Source: Paraburkholderia sp. ZP32-5 (lineage in GTDB: Bacteria > Pseudomonadota > Gammaproteobacteria > Burkholderiales > Burkholderiaceae). From it: a stretch of 64,000 nucleotides of DNA. A program made the translations under genes and the position numbers. The stretch spans positions 930,001-994,000 of the forward strand of contig NZ_JAJEJP010000002.1 in NCBI RefSeq assembly GCF_021390495.1, given 5' to 3'. Positions within the stretch are counted from its first letter, which is position 1. The number at the start of each line of letters is the position of its first letter. The notes under the pieces are model-generated. The model was not told the DNA's origin. It searched no databases and saw nothing but the letters and a program-made list of their open reading frames with translations. Below are positions 1 through 9,039 of this stretch, piece by piece.

Positions 1-263
1 AGTTTCATACCGCGCTCGCCGCGGCTTCGCACAATCGTGTGCTCGATCAGTTCTATGCAAGCATGATCGGCATGTTGCGCGAACATATCGCGAGCAATAC
101 CTACGAGGCGAGCGCTAATAATGCGAACGCGGCGCGACAGTCACGCGACCGTCTGATTCAGCACGAGTCGATCTTTCTTGCAATTCGCGAGCGTAACCCG
201 GACGCGGCGCAGCAGGCCATGTATGCGCACATCGACTATGTGGGGAAGCAGTTCAACGTTTAG
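1..263 (+). CDS. GntR-family transcriptional regulator, C-terminal part of FCD domain (5'-truncated by window)
   Basis: The open frame runs in from the window edge (first full codon at base 3) and stops at 261-263, so only about the last 86 residues are seen. The segment begins with a Phe-His-x-Ala-Leu-x-x-Ala-x-x-Asn pattern, which is the helix of FadR-type FCD ligand-binding domains carrying a metal-ligand histidine. A second histidine follows in the Gln-His-Glu context (around base 160), with the usual Ala-Met-x-x-His-Ile end helix. The DNA-binding wHTH half lies outside the window, so the regulated pathway cannot be named. It does not overlap the next gene; 234 bases separate them. Confidence 0.8.
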   Translation, partial: FHTALAAASHNRVLDQFYASMIGMLREHIASNTYEASANNANAARQSRDRLIQHESIFLAIRERNPDAAQQAMYAHIDYVGKQFNV

Positions 264-497
264 AGTGGCCAAGCCAAGCTGGGATGCCGTCGGCGATCAC
301 CCACTAGCAGAGCAAATACGGCGGTATCTATAGAAACGATGCAAACCGGAACGGGTTCGACGTAAGCGCTTCCGTGGAGGTCGGCCAGTCTTGGCTGACC
401 CGGTCCACGAGCGTGGCAGGGTTTTCTTTCTGATATTTGCGATGGGCAATATTGCACTGATCAGTGTACTTTTAACGAAAATAAACTACACTGCCGG

Positions 498-1643
498 GTG
501 TACATTTTTCCCCGGATGGCCTTGCTCATGACGTCGCTTCCCTCTGTTGTCAGCCGCATGCTCGGTTTTGCCGCCGCGAAACGCGGCCGCGCGTTGTCCA
601 GTCATTCGCCGCAGCATGACGGCGAGCGTTTTCGCAACGTCAAGCCGCGCCCCGCGGAAGGGCTGCGCAAGACGCTCGGCATCGCGTGGAACGTGCTGTT
701 CAACAAACCGAACGGCACGATGCCCGCCGCCGCGTTACCGATCGATGCGCTGAGCCGCGAGCAACTCGATACGGCGCCCGATCGCAGCCTCTACCGGCTC
801 GGTCATTCAACGATGTTGCTGAAGCTGCGTGGTGAGTTCTGGCTGACCGATCCGGTGTTCGCCGAGCGCGCGTCGCCGTTCCGCAATGTTGGCCCAAAGC
901 GTTTTCATGCGCCGCCGATTGCGCTCGCCGATTTGCCGCAGCTGCGAGGCGTGATCCTGTCGCACGACCATTACGACCACCTCGATCGTGACACCGTGCT
1001 CGCGCTCGCACACAGCACCGGTGTGTTTCTGACACCGCTCGGCGTCGGCGACCGGCTGATCGAATGGGGCATCGACGCATCGAAAGTAAGGCAGCTCGAC
1101 TGGTGGCAAGGCGCGGAGATCGACGGCATGCAGTTCAGCGCGACGCCCGCGCAGCATTTTTCGGGGCGCAGCCTGTTCGACGGCAACAGTACGTTGTGGG
1201 CGTCGTGGGTGATCGTCGACAACGATCTGCGAGTGTTCTTCAGCGGCGACACCGGTTACTTCGACGGCTTCCGGATGATCGGCGAGCGTCTTGGGCCATT
1301 CGATGTCACGCTGATCGAAACCGGCGCGTACGACGCGCAATGGCCGTACGTTCATATGCAGCCGGAAGAGACTGTGCAGGCGCACATCGATCTGCGCGGC
1401 CGCCGGCTCGTGCCGATTCACAACGGCACGTTCGATCTCGCGATGCACCGCTGGCAGGAGCCGTTCGAGCGGGTGATGGGCCTTGCCCTCGCGCGCGGCG
1501 TCGCGCTGTCGACACCACGCATGGGCGAACGGCTGGACCTGGCCGCGCCGCATCGCGGCGAACTCTGGTGGCGCGATGTCGCCGAGTCCGTTGCGGTGCC
1601 GAAGGCGGCACGAGGTGTGCGCGCCGACTCGTTGTGCGGCTGA
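498..1643 (+). CDS. MBL-fold metallo-hydrolase (UlaG / NAPE-PLD-like)
   Basis: A 381-residue metallo-beta-lactamase-fold hydrolase. The zinc-binding signature His-Asp-His-Tyr-Asp-His-Leu-Asp is near residue 155, a further metal-ligand His sits in the Ala-Gln-His-Phe-Ser-Gly-Arg segment, an Asp in the Ser-Gly-Asp-Thr-Gly-Tyr strand, and a late His in the Pro-Ile-His-Asn-Gly segment. Spacing and the preceding Leu-Gly-His-Ser-Thr strand match the UlaG / N-acyl-phosphatidylethanolamine phospholipase D-like branch. Family members hydrolyse phosphodiester or lactone bonds; the substrate here is unknown. The frame opens with GTG at 498. An in-frame ATG at 516 is an equally possible start, and neither has a good ribosome site. 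It converges on the LysR gene, with only 24 bases between the two stops. Confidence 0.85.
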   Translation: MYIFPRMALLMTSLPSVVSRMLGFAAAKRGRALSSHSPQHDGERFRNVKPRPAEGLRKTLGIAWNVLFNKPNGTMPAAALPIDALSREQLDTAPDRSLYRLGHSTMLLKLRGEFWLTDPVFAERASPFRNVGPKRFHAPPIALADLPQLRGVILSHDHYDHLDRDTVLALAHSTGVFLTPLGVGDRLIEWGIDASKVRQLDWWQGAEIDGMQFSATPAQHFSGRSLFDGNSTLWASWVIVDNDLRVFFSGDTGYFDGFRMIGERLGPFDVTLIETGAYDAQWPYVHMQPEETVQAHIDLRGRRLVPIHNGTFDLAMHRWQEPFERVMGLALARGVALSTPRMGERLDLAAPHRGELWWRDVAESVAVPKAARGVRADSLCG

Positions 1644-1667
1644 GCGTGTCGCGTTGCGCGCTGGCGT

Positions 1668-2597
1668 TCAGCGGCGCGGCGTGCCGAACATCCGGCTGAG
1701 CATCCGCGCGAGTTCCTTGACGACCGGATCGGCGGTCGGCCGATGCAGTAGCGCGATGTCCATCGTCTCGATCGGCGGCAATCCGCTTTTGCGCGTCAAC
1801 ACGACATGCTCGGCCGTGACCGCGCGCGCGGGCAGCAGACTGATGCCGAGGCCGTCGGCGACGGCCGCCTGAATGCCGCTCAAGCTTGAACTGATAAAGC
1901 TGATCCGGCAGCGGCGTCCGAGTCCTTCAATCGTGTTGATCATGTCGTCGCGGTATATGCCACGCGGCGGGAACGCGACGAGTGGAATCGGATCAAGGTG
2001 GATCGACGGGCTTTTCGCGCTGTCGATCCACCTCAACTGCTCGGGCCAGCACGCGACGGCTTCACGGCTATTGCGCCGCTGCTTGACGAGGATCAGGTCG
2101 AGTTCGCCGCGATCGTAGCTATTGCTTAAATCGCGGCTCAAGCCGCTGGTGACTTCGAGTTTGACTTGCGGATGCTTGCGATTGAACGTCGCGAGCATAT
2201 GGGTAGTGGGGCCGCCGACGAAGTCTTCCGGTACGCCGAGCCGGACCGTCGAACCCACTGTCGCGCCAGCCAGCGCTTCGATCATTTCATCGTTGAGCGC
2301 GAGCATCCGGCGCGCGTAGGCCAGCAGCAGTTCACCGGCATCGGTCGGCCGCACGTCGCGGCTGCCGCGATCGAGCAGCTTATGGCCGGCCATCTCTTCG
2401 AGGCGCCGCACTTTCTGACTTACGGTCGACTGGGTCGAATGAAGCCGTGCGGACGCGGCGGTGAAAGTGCCGCAATCGGCGACCATCACGACCGCTTTCA
2501 GCAGATCCAGATCGAACAGCGGCCTGCGTGTTTTTGCGGTTGCTTTTGCGCTCGTTGTTGTGCTCGCCTTTGCACTCGGTTTTTCACTGATCTTCAT
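1668..2597 (-). CDS. LysR-family transcriptional regulator
   Basis: A 309-residue LysR protein. Residues about 28-90 form the wHTH: a Leu-Lys-Ala-Val start, the Ala-Ser-Ala-Arg-Leu-His-Ser-Thr-Gln-Ser-Thr-Val-Ser-Gln recognition region and the Arg-Arg-Leu-Glu wing. The rest is a type 2 periplasmic-binding-like effector domain. It carries an unusual 25-residue Lys/Ser/Thr/Ala-rich N-terminal extension, probably disordered. It is divergently transcribed from the CodA-like deaminase gene (261 bases between start codons), the standard arrangement for a LysR regulator and its target. I therefore infer that it controls the deaminase, and possibly the MFS carrier beyond it. Confidence 0.88.
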   Translation of the reverse strand: MKISEKPSAKASTTTSAKATAKTRRPLFDLDLLKAVVMVADCGTFTAASARLHSTQSTVSQKVRRLEEMAGHKLLDRGSRDVRPTDAGELLLAYARRMLALNDEMIEALAGATVGSTVRLGVPEDFVGGPTTHMLATFNRKHPQVKLEVTSGLSRDLSNSYDRGELDLILVKQRRNSREAVACWPEQLRWIDSAKSPSIHLDPIPLVAFPPRGIYRDDMINTIEGLGRRCRISFISSSLSGIQAAVADGLGISLLPARAVTAEHVVLTRKSGLPPIETMDIALLHRPTADPVVKELARMLSRMFGTPRR

Positions 2598-2608
2598 CGA
2601 ATTATTCG
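2598..2608. promoter_or_regulatory. Short palindrome abutting the lysR start codon
   Basis: CGAATTATTCG is a perfect palindrome around a central base, directly against the LysR start codon (2595-2597) in the divergent intergenic region. It could be part of an autoregulatory operator, but eleven AT-rich bases can form a palindrome by chance. I found no other convincing T-N11-A LysR box in this interval. Confidence 0.25.
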
Positions 2609-2858
2609 AATTCCGAATGGGTTAGCCGACTTGTACCATGCGTCCCGGTGGAGGGCAATTGCGTATTGCCCGCCAGCCGCCCGCTTTCATATCGTTGGCG
2701 TAGTTCGCCATATTTGGATTTCAACTGAGTCCCAGTGGAACATTTCATTTTTTGAATGTGGTGGTGTGTGGATACCATGCAATGATTAGCGCCACAGCGT
2801 GTGGCGGTATTCTTGTCGTCACCCTGCGCGCCCCCATCGCAACTCCGGTCAAATCATC

Positions 2859-4064
2859 ATGACATCTTCCCAGCCGTCTCTCGTCGTTACCAATGTCCGC
2901 TTGCCCGACGGGCAGCAGGTGGCCGTGTCGATTTCAGGCACGCGCATCGTCGCGCTCGGCGCGGACGTCGTGCCGCCACCGGGCGTCGCGGTGGAAGACG
3001 GTGGCGGCGCGCTGCTGTTGCCCGGTTTCGTCGAAGGCCACACGCATATCGACAAGACCAACTGGGGCCTGCGCTGGTATCGCAACGAAGTCGGCGCGAC
3101 CTTGCGCGATCGTATCGATAACGAGCGCCGCTGGCGCAAGGAATCCGGTCACGATGCCGCCGCGCAGTCGCTTGCGATCGCGCGCGCATTCGTGCAGGCG
3201 GGCACCACGCGTTTGCGTACGCACGTCGACGTCGATACCGATGCGGGATTGCGCCATATCGAAGGCGTACTGCGGACCCGCGAGACGATGCGCGATCTGC
3301 TCGACATCCAGATCGTCGCGTTTCCGCAGTCGGGTCTGCTCGGGCGTCCGGGTACGGACGAACTGCTGGCGCGCGCGCTGGCCGCCGGAGCGGACGTACT
3401 CGGTGCGCTGGACCCGGCATTGATCGACGGCGATCCGGTTGCGTCGCTCGACGCGACGTTTGCGCTGGCCGGGCGCTATGGCAAGCCGATCGATATCCAC
3501 CTGCACGAGCCCGGCGAAGTCGGCGCGTTCACCTTCAAGCTGCTGCTCGACCGCGTCGAGGCATTGAGCATGCAGGGGCAGGTGGTGGTGAGCCACGCGT
3601 TCTGCCTTGGCGCATTGCCGGAGCGTCAGCGCGATCTGCTGCTCGAACGGATCACACGGCTGAATGTGGCGCTGCTGACGTCCGCGCCGCCGTCGACACC
3701 GGTTCCGCCGTTAAAGATCTGTCGGCAGAAAGGCATCACAATCTTCGGCGGCAATGACGGGATTCGCGATACGTGGTCGCCGTATGGCTCGCCCGACATG
3801 CTCGAGCGCGCGATGTTGATCGGCATGCGCTATGACATGCGCCGCGATGACGAGCTGGAGATCGCGTTCGATTGCGTGAGTATGGCGGCGGCGCGCGGCT
3901 GCGGGTTCGACGACTACGGTCTGCATGCGGGCGCGCGCGCCGATCTGGTTCTGGTCGACGCCGAGACGGTTGCACATGCGGTGGCGGCGCGGCCGAAGCG
4001 CAAGCTGGTGATGTCCGGCGGACGCATCGTTGCGCGAGATGGTGAACTGCTCGCGGAAGTGTGA
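2859..4064 (+). CDS. CodA-like amidohydrolase (cytosine deaminase family)
   Basis: A 401-residue metal-dependent amidohydrolase. With the ATG at 2859 the motif residues fall at His61-Thr-His63-Ile-Asp-Lys, His214-Leu-His-Glu217, His246 (in Ser-His-Ala-Phe) and Asp300 (in Gly-Asn-Asp-Gly). From memory, the first five match the numbering of the metal ligands and catalytic residues of E. coli cytosine deaminase. That supports both the family and the start; the frame also extends 60 bases upstream without a better ribosome site. The family deaminates cytosine, isoguanine, creatinine-like or related cyclic amidines in the cytoplasm, and the exact substrate cannot be read from sequence. LysR is divergent upstream and a CynX-type carrier converges downstream, suggesting a nitrogen-compound scavenging unit. 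Confidence 0.85.
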   Translation: MTSSQPSLVVTNVRLPDGQQVAVSISGTRIVALGADVVPPPGVAVEDGGGALLLPGFVEGHTHIDKTNWGLRWYRNEVGATLRDRIDNERRWRKESGHDAAAQSLAIARAFVQAGTTRLRTHVDVDTDAGLRHIEGVLRTRETMRDLLDIQIVAFPQSGLLGRPGTDELLARALAAGADVLGALDPALIDGDPVASLDATFALAGRYGKPIDIHLHEPGEVGAFTFKLLLDRVEALSMQGQVVVSHAFCLGALPERQRDLLLERITRLNVALLTSAPPSTPVPPLKICRQKGITIFGGNDGIRDTWSPYGSPDMLERAMLIGMRYDMRRDDELEIAFDCVSMAAARGCGFDDYGLHAGARADLVLVDAETVAHAVAARPKRKLVMSGGRIVARDGELLAEV

Positions 4065-4067
4065 CTT

Positions 4068-4103
4068 ATGAGGCGAGGCCTTTTTGAAGACCTCGCACCT
4101 CAT
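4068..4103. terminator. Hairpin between convergent deaminase and MFS genes
   Basis: Right after the deaminase stop the arms ATGAGGCGAGG (4068-4078) and CCTCGCACCTCAT (4091-4103) can pair with a two-base bulge around a T-rich loop. There is no clear T-run after the stem on the + strand. It is a candidate terminator between convergent genes. Confidence 0.5.
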
Positions 4104-4214
4104 TGAATTCACGGCGCGACGCCGCGTTGCGAACGATGCAAACCAAACTGATCGCATCAATCGTCTGCCGCCACACCAAGCCCACCGGCCAAGCCGCAAG
4201 ATTTCTAACGAAGC

Positions 4215-5471
4215 CTACAGTTTGTCGATAAGCGCCATGCTGCGCCGATAGCTGGCCGGCGAAAACGCGGCGGTCAGCGCGCCCATTGCGACAGCCACCG
4301 CGAGGTGCATCGACCATGCGGCGGCAAAACCGCCGCCCGCATCGCGCAACCAGCCGATCAGCCACGGCCCTGTCGCGGCGAGCAAAAATCCCACACCCTG
4401 GACGAACGCAGCGAGCGCGCCGGCGCGTTGCGCATCCGACAGATGGTCGAGCGTGACGATCAGGCTCAACGCGAAGAAACCGCCTAGCCCGACGCCCGCG
4501 CAGGCGACCCAACACCACGGCGCGAAAGAGGGGAGCGTCGCGAAGCCGGCAAAGCCGACGGCCTGCAGCGCGAGCGTGAGCCACAACGCGCCGCGCCGGT
4601 CGGTTGCGCGACGCGCGAGCATCGGCACCAGCAGCGCGCCGGCGGCCTGGAACACGGCCATCCACGCGAGCAGGTTGCCGCTCGCCTGCGGGCTCATGCC
4701 GACTTGCCGGTAAAACGATGGCAGCCACGCGACCAGACTCGAATAGCCGCTGTTCGCCAGGCCGAAATAGATTGCGAGCTGCCACGCTCGCGGGTTGCGG
4801 AAAAACGCGGAGATCGCGATTCCGTTGCCGTTCGTGCCCGTCGCGATTCCCGCGCGTGCTCCAATGCCCGCCGTGCCGCGCGGCGCATTCGCGAGCCACA
4901 GCGCGAGCGTGCCGAGCGCCGGCACCGCCCAGACGGCGAGCGCGAGATGCCATCCACCGTGCGTGGCGAGCCACGGGCTCGTGACAGCGCCGAATGCGCC
5001 GCCGCCGACCAGCGCCGCCGAGTAGAGTCCCATCGCGAGCGGCAAGCGGTCGGGAAACCAGCGCTTCGCGAGCCCCGGCATCATGGCCTGGATCATCGCC
5101 ACGCCCGCGCCGGCGATGCCGGCACCCGTGATCAGGCTTGCGCCGTTCGCGGCCCACAGCCGCGACGTGCAGCCAGCGGCAAGCAGTAGCAGCGCGGCGC
5201 CCAAAGCACGCTTTTCGCCGAAACGCCGCGCGAGTCCAGCACCGACGCCGGCGCCCACGCCCATCAGCACGAACGGCAGCGTGGTCAGCATGGCGACGGC
5301 ACGGAAGTCGAGACCGGTGTCGGCGCGCACGATGTCCAGCACAGGGCCGACGGAAGTCAGGAAGGGGCGCAGGTTGAGACCCACCAGCACCAGCAGGATC
5401 ATCGCGGCGGGCGCCGCCGCGACACCGCGCGCGACCGCGCGGGGGGCATTCGCCGGGTTCAGATCAGACAT
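4215..5471 (-). CDS. MFS transporter, CynX/NimT (cyanate/nitroimidazole) family
   Basis: A 418-residue polytopic membrane protein with about twelve hydrophobic segments. The first transmembrane helix carries the Leu-Asn-Leu-Arg-Pro-x5-Gly-Pro signature of the CynX/NimT subfamily, and Gly-Ala-Gly-x-Ala-Arg-Arg-Phe-Gly follows in the second loop. CynX proteins are inner-membrane carriers associated with cyanate or small nitrogen compounds. Next to the CodA-like deaminase it may import or export that enzyme's substrate or product (inference). It is transcribed toward the deaminase, so it is not in the same operon. Confidence 0.85.
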   Translation of the reverse strand: MSDLNPANAPRAVARGVAAAPAAMILLVLVGLNLRPFLTSVGPVLDIVRADTGLDFRAVAMLTTLPFVLMGVGAGVGAGLARRFGEKRALGAALLLLAAGCTSRLWAANGASLITGAGIAGAGVAMIQAMMPGLAKRWFPDRLPLAMGLYSAALVGGGAFGAVTSPWLATHGGWHLALAVWAVPALGTLALWLANAPRGTAGIGARAGIATGTNGNGIAISAFFRNPRAWQLAIYFGLANSGYSSLVAWLPSFYRQVGMSPQASGNLLAWMAVFQAAGALLVPMLARRATDRRGALWLTLALQAVGFAGFATLPSFAPWCWVACAGVGLGGFFALSLIVTLDHLSDAQRAGALAAFVQGVGFLLAATGPWLIGWLRDAGGGFAAAWSMHLAVAVAMGALTAAFSPASYRRSMALIDKL

Positions 5472-5852
5472 GGCGCGCGCATCCTTTCAGGGGCCAGCCA
5501 GGGTCGGTGGCGGTAGCAGCAAAGTTCGGCACGCGCTGCATTGGCGTTCTGCAATCAGTCATACGGATATTCCTCAGGTCTGAAAACTGGCTGCGTTATC
5601 AGCCCTGTCAAAAAGAGTAAGCGGGCGCGTCACTATTTGGAAATTAAATATCCGACTGGAGGGCAGTGGGGAATGCGATAGTGCAAAGAAGATGGATGCC
5701 GGCAGGCCGCCGCTTTGATTTCGATCGCGCGGCTATCGGTTGCCACGACGGTTTGCCGCCGCCCGCCAAGGCGCCGCACCCCCCCGCAAAAATATTTCGC
5801 GAGTTATCCGCCTGCGCCACAATATTTCGCTTCCCGGATCGTCAACACGGGT
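5472..5852. other. Intergenic region between divergent MFS and ECF sigma genes
   Basis: This 381-base interval carries the promoters of the MFS gene (minus) and the sigma factor (plus). Bases around 5630-5660 are markedly AT-rich. The sigma factor frame stays open through 5715-5852, but that stretch encodes an improbable Arg/Pro-rich peptide, so I treat it as non-coding. No RNA gene or recognised operator was seen. Confidence 0.5.
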
Positions 5853-6449
5853 ATGGAACCGCCGAACACGCCGACCTCGCTAAGCGCGCAAGACCGCGAA
5901 ATCGCCGACGCGGTCGCTCGCGAGCGGCCGCGGTTGCGCAATTTCATCCGCCGCCGCGTCATCGATCAGGACGAAGCCGAGGACATCCTTCAGGATGTTT
6001 TCGAAGAACTCGTGGAAGCCTGGCGGCTGCCGGATCCCGTCGAGCAGGTCGGCGCGTGGCTGTTTCGGGTCGCGAGAAACCGGATCATCGACCGCTTTCG
6101 CAAGAAGAAGGAAGTGTCGTTGCCCGATGCCGCCGATGCGATCGACGCCGCCGATCCCGACGCCGCCGACAGCGACTACCGTCTGGACCTCACGCTGCCG
6201 TCGGCCGATACCGGCCCGGAGGCCGCCTACGCACGCGCGGCGTTGCTCGACACGCTGCGCGCCGCGCTCGACGAATTGCCCGCGAACCAGCGCGAGGTCT
6301 TTATCGCCCACGAACTGGACGGCCGCAGCTTCAAGGAGATGGCGGCCGCGACCGGCATCGGCGTCAACACGTTGCTCGCGCGCAAGCGTTACGCGGTGCT
6401 GCATCTGCGCGAGCGTCTGCGATCGTCGTATGACGGTTTCGAAAACTGA
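5853..6449 (+). CDS. ECF sigma-70 family RNA polymerase sigma factor
   Basis: A 198-residue ECF sigma factor from the ATG at 5853. Region 2 includes Asp-Glu-Ala-Glu-Asp-Ile-Leu-Gln-Asp-Val-Phe and the promoter-melting Leu-Phe-Arg-Val-Ala-Arg-Asn-Arg-Ile-Ile-Asp segment. Region 4 has Leu-Pro-Ala-Asn-Gln-Arg-Glu-Val-Phe followed by an HTH ending in Leu-Leu-Ala-Arg-Lys-Arg. The acidic, Ala-rich linker between regions 2 and 4 is long. A small membrane protein follows 15 bases downstream, at the place where an anti-sigma factor would be expected. That protein has no recognised anti-sigma domain. Confidence 0.9.
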   Translation: MEPPNTPTSLSAQDREIADAVARERPRLRNFIRRRVIDQDEAEDILQDVFEELVEAWRLPDPVEQVGAWLFRVARNRIIDRFRKKKEVSLPDAADAIDAADPDAADSDYRLDLTLPSADTGPEAAYARAALLDTLRAALDELPANQREVFIAHELDGRSFKEMAAATGIGVNTLLARKRYAVLHLRERLRSSYDGFEN

Positions 6450-6464
6450 ATCAGGGAGAACGTT

Positions 6465-6755
6465 ATGAAGTTTCGCCGCAAATTTTTTGCCAAGCTATTG
6501 CTGCTCGTGTTGATCATGGCGCTGTTGGGCTGGGTCGTCATGAGGCTGTGGAACTGGGTCGTGCCCGCGCTCATCGTCGATGCGCATGCGATCGACTATC
6601 CACACGCCCTCGGTTTGCTGGTGCTGTGCCGGATCCTGTTCGGCGGCTTCCGCGGCCACGGCGGCTGCCATAAAGCCCGTCACTGGCAGCACTGGCAACA
6701 GATGACGCAGCAGGAGCGTGAGCGCCTGCGTCACGATTCGACGGGCGCGCAATAA
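6465..6755 (+). CDS. Small membrane protein downstream of ECF sigma factor
   Basis: Ninety-six residues. A basic N-terminus precedes two hydrophobic segments (about residues 8-26 and 44-60), and the cytoplasmic tail is rich in Gly, His and charged residues (Arg-Gly-His-Gly-Gly-Cys-His then Gln-x-Glu-Arg-Glu-Arg-Leu-Arg). A ribosome site (AGGGAG) precedes the ATG. It is very likely in an operon with the preceding sigma factor and may control it or be controlled by it. The His/Cys-rich patch could bind metal. No family name is assigned. Confidence 0.75.
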   Translation: MKFRRKFFAKLLLLVLIMALLGWVVMRLWNWVVPALIVDAHAIDYPHALGLLVLCRILFGGFRGHGGCHKARHWQHWQQMTQQERERLRHDSTGAQ

Positions 6756-6789
6756 ATAGCAGTCTTATCTCGAAGTGGAGAAAACGACC

Positions 6790-7038
6790 ATGCTGAGCCC
6801 ACATGAACTGGCGACGCTGATGCTCGTCCGCAGCGCGCCAGACCAGATCGACACGACGCGTGGCGAACTCGCGACGTTGCTGGATTGCCGGCTGATTTCC
6901 ATCGAGCCGCGCGGCGCCGGCTGGCTTCGCCCGATGCTGACGGCCGCCGGCAAGTATGTGCTGGACGCCGCCGCACGCGTCGAACGAAAACGTTACGATG
7001 ACGCGTCGACGCGGGAAGACGACAATCCGGTCTGGTGA
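6790..7038 (+). CDS. Small hypothetical protein, wHTH-like
   Basis: Eighty-two residues from the ATG at 6790, which has GGAG twelve bases upstream; another in-frame start lies at 6775. The chain (Leu-Ser-Pro-His-Glu-Leu-Ala-Thr-Leu-Met-Leu-Val, later Leu-Thr-Ala-Ala-Gly-Lys-Tyr-Val-Leu) looks like a small winged-helix fold. It is the third gene of the sigma factor run and ends about 100 bases before the ABC exporter. The function is unknown. Confidence 0.6.
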   Translation: MLSPHELATLMLVRSAPDQIDTTRGELATLLDCRLISIEPRGAGWLRPMLTAAGKYVLDAAARVERKRYDDASTREDDNPVW

Positions 7039-7141
7039 TGGATCGACCGATAGACCGATCGAACGACAAGCCGCGCCCCCGGCTTGCAGCCCGCCAAACG
7101 ACACACCACTCACATCCTTTCCGCTTCATACGGGAATCTTC

Positions 7142-8953
7142 ATGCCAACTGCCACGCCGCGCACGAAACCGGTCGCGCCGCTGTTTGCCCTGCTGCCGTT
7201 TCTGCGTCCGTATGCGACGCGCTGGGCGCTCGCGTTCGTCGCGCTGCTGACGTCGGCCGGCGCGACGCTGGCGCTGCCGGTGGCTTTCAGATACCTGATC
7301 GACCGTGGTTTCGCGAGCGGCGAGCGCACGCATATCGATCGCTATTTCATTTCACTGTTCGTCGTCTCGCTGATCCTCGCCGCCGCGACGGCGCTGCGTT
7401 TTTACTGGGTTTCGTGGCTCGGCGAACGGGTCACCGCCGATCTGCGGCGCGCCGTCTACGACCACGTGGTGCGGATGAGCCCGCAGTTCTTCGAGACCAC
7501 GCAAACCGGCGAGGTGCTGTCGCGCCTGACGACCGACACGACGCTGATCCAGACCGTGGTCGGCACGAGCCTGTCGCTCGGGCTGCGCAATCTGCTGTTG
7601 ACGGTCGGCGGTGTCGCGATGCTGGTCACGACGAGCCCGGTGCTGTCGGGGTACATCATCGCGACGCTGATCGTGGTGGTTGCACCGATCGTGATCTTCG
7701 GCCGGCGCGTGCGGCGGCTGTCGCGCGCGAGCCAGGACAAGGTCGCGAACGCCAGCGCGCTGGCCGGTGAAGTGCTCAACGCGATGCCGACCGTGCAGTC
7801 GTATACGCAGGAACGCTACGAGTCGGCGCGTTTCGGCAACGCGGTGGAAATGGCGTTCAATACGGCGCTGACGCGCATCCGCGCGCGCGCTTCGCTGACC
7901 GCGGTGGTGATCGTATTCGTGTTCGGCGCGATCGTGTTCGTGCTGTGGCTGGGTGCACAGGCGGTGCTGGCCGGGCAGATGACGGCAGGCCAACTGTCGC
8001 AGTTCATCCTCTACGCGGTGTTCACGGCTGGTGCGGTCGGCGCCGTCGCCGAGGTGTGGGGCGATCTGCAGCGCGCCGCCGGCGCAACCGAGCGGCTGCT
8101 GCAACTGCTGGCCGCGCGCTCGCCGGTGGTCGACGCCGCAACGACCGTGCCGTTGCCGGCTCGAGGCGAAGGGATCCGTTTCGATAACGTCGCCTTTTCT
8201 TATCCATCGCGTCCCGGCAGCGCGGCGCTGGCCGGCTTCTCGCTCGATGTGCGTCCGGGCGAACACGTCGCGCTGGTGGGCCCATCCGGTGCGGGCAAGA
8301 CGACGCTATTTCAACTGCTGTTGCGCTTTTACGATCCACAGTCCGGCCGCATCCTGATCAACGGCGTCGCGACGAATCAGGTCCCGCTTGCGTCGTTGCG
8401 CAATGCGATTGGCGTCGTGCTGCAGGAATCGGTGATCTTTTCTGGCAGCGTGCTCGACAACATCCGTTACGGGATGCCCGACGCGACGCTCGCCGACGTG
8501 CAACGCGCAGCCGAGATGGCAGCCGCGGCCGGCTTTATCGAAGAACTGCCGCAAGGCTATGACACGTTCCTCGGCGAGCGCGGCGTGCGGCTCTCCGGCG
8601 GACAGCGGCAGCGTCTTGCGATTGCGCGCGCGATTCTGAAGAATCCGCCGATCCTGCTGCTCGACGAAGCCACTAGCGCGCTCGATGCCGCGAGCGAGCG
8701 CCTCGTGCAAACGGCATTGGACAATGCCGCGCTGAACCGCACGACGCTCGTCATTGCCCATCGTCTCGCCACCGTGCAGCAGGCGGACCGTATCGTCGTG
8801 CTGGAGGCGGGGCGCATTGTCGCGCAGGGTCGCCACGCGGAGCTGCTGCATAGTTCGCCGCTGTATCGGCAGCTCGCGGCATTGCAGTTCGGCGAAGCGC
8901 AGGGCAGAACCGTGGAGCCTGATCTCCCGCCTGCTCACGTCGATTTGCAGTGA
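7142..8953 (+). CDS. ABC exporter, fused permease-ATPase (MsbA/ABC-B type)
   Basis: A 603-residue half-transporter. Residues 1 to about 320 form a six-helix type I exporter membrane domain, and residues about 345-590 a nucleotide-binding domain. The latter has Walker A Gly-Pro-Ser-Gly-Ala-Gly-Lys-Thr-Thr (about 380), signature Leu-Ser-Gly-Gly-Gln-Arg-Gln-Arg (about 484), Walker B Ile-Leu-Leu-Leu-Asp-Glu-Ala (about 504) and the switch His in Ile-Ala-His-Arg. It would homodimerise in the inner membrane and export lipid or drug-like molecules; the substrate is unknown. The frame extends upstream to 6956, overlapping the preceding gene, but the ATG at 7142 starts just before the conserved domain and is preferred. 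Confidence 0.9.
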   Translation: MPTATPRTKPVAPLFALLPFLRPYATRWALAFVALLTSAGATLALPVAFRYLIDRGFASGERTHIDRYFISLFVVSLILAAATALRFYWVSWLGERVTADLRRAVYDHVVRMSPQFFETTQTGEVLSRLTTDTTLIQTVVGTSLSLGLRNLLLTVGGVAMLVTTSPVLSGYIIATLIVVVAPIVIFGRRVRRLSRASQDKVANASALAGEVLNAMPTVQSYTQERYESARFGNAVEMAFNTALTRIRARASLTAVVIVFVFGAIVFVLWLGAQAVLAGQMTAGQLSQFILYAVFTAGAVGAVAEVWGDLQRAAGATERLLQLLAARSPVVDAATTVPLPARGEGIRFDNVAFSYPSRPGSAALAGFSLDVRPGEHVALVGPSGAGKTTLFQLLLRFYDPQSGRILINGVATNQVPLASLRNAIGVVLQESVIFSGSVLDNIRYGMPDATLADVQRAAEMAAAAGFIEELPQGYDTFLGERGVRLSGGQRQRLAIARAILKNPPILLLDEATSALDAASERLVQTALDNAALNRTTLVIAHRLATVQQADRIVVLEAGRIVAQGRHAELLHSSPLYRQLAALQFGEAQGRTVEPDLPPAHVDLQ

Positions 8954-9039
8954 GCGCGTCGCGCGCGAGCAGGTTCGTCGTTCGTCACCCACGAAGCGCG
9001 GCAAGTAGCACCACACCACCACCGGACAAATGTGCGTGA

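Noticed and set aside
5715..5852. N-terminal extension of the first ECF sigma factor
   Set aside because: It would add 46 Arg/Pro-rich residues unlike any sigma factor; the ATG at 5853 gives a normal N-terminus.
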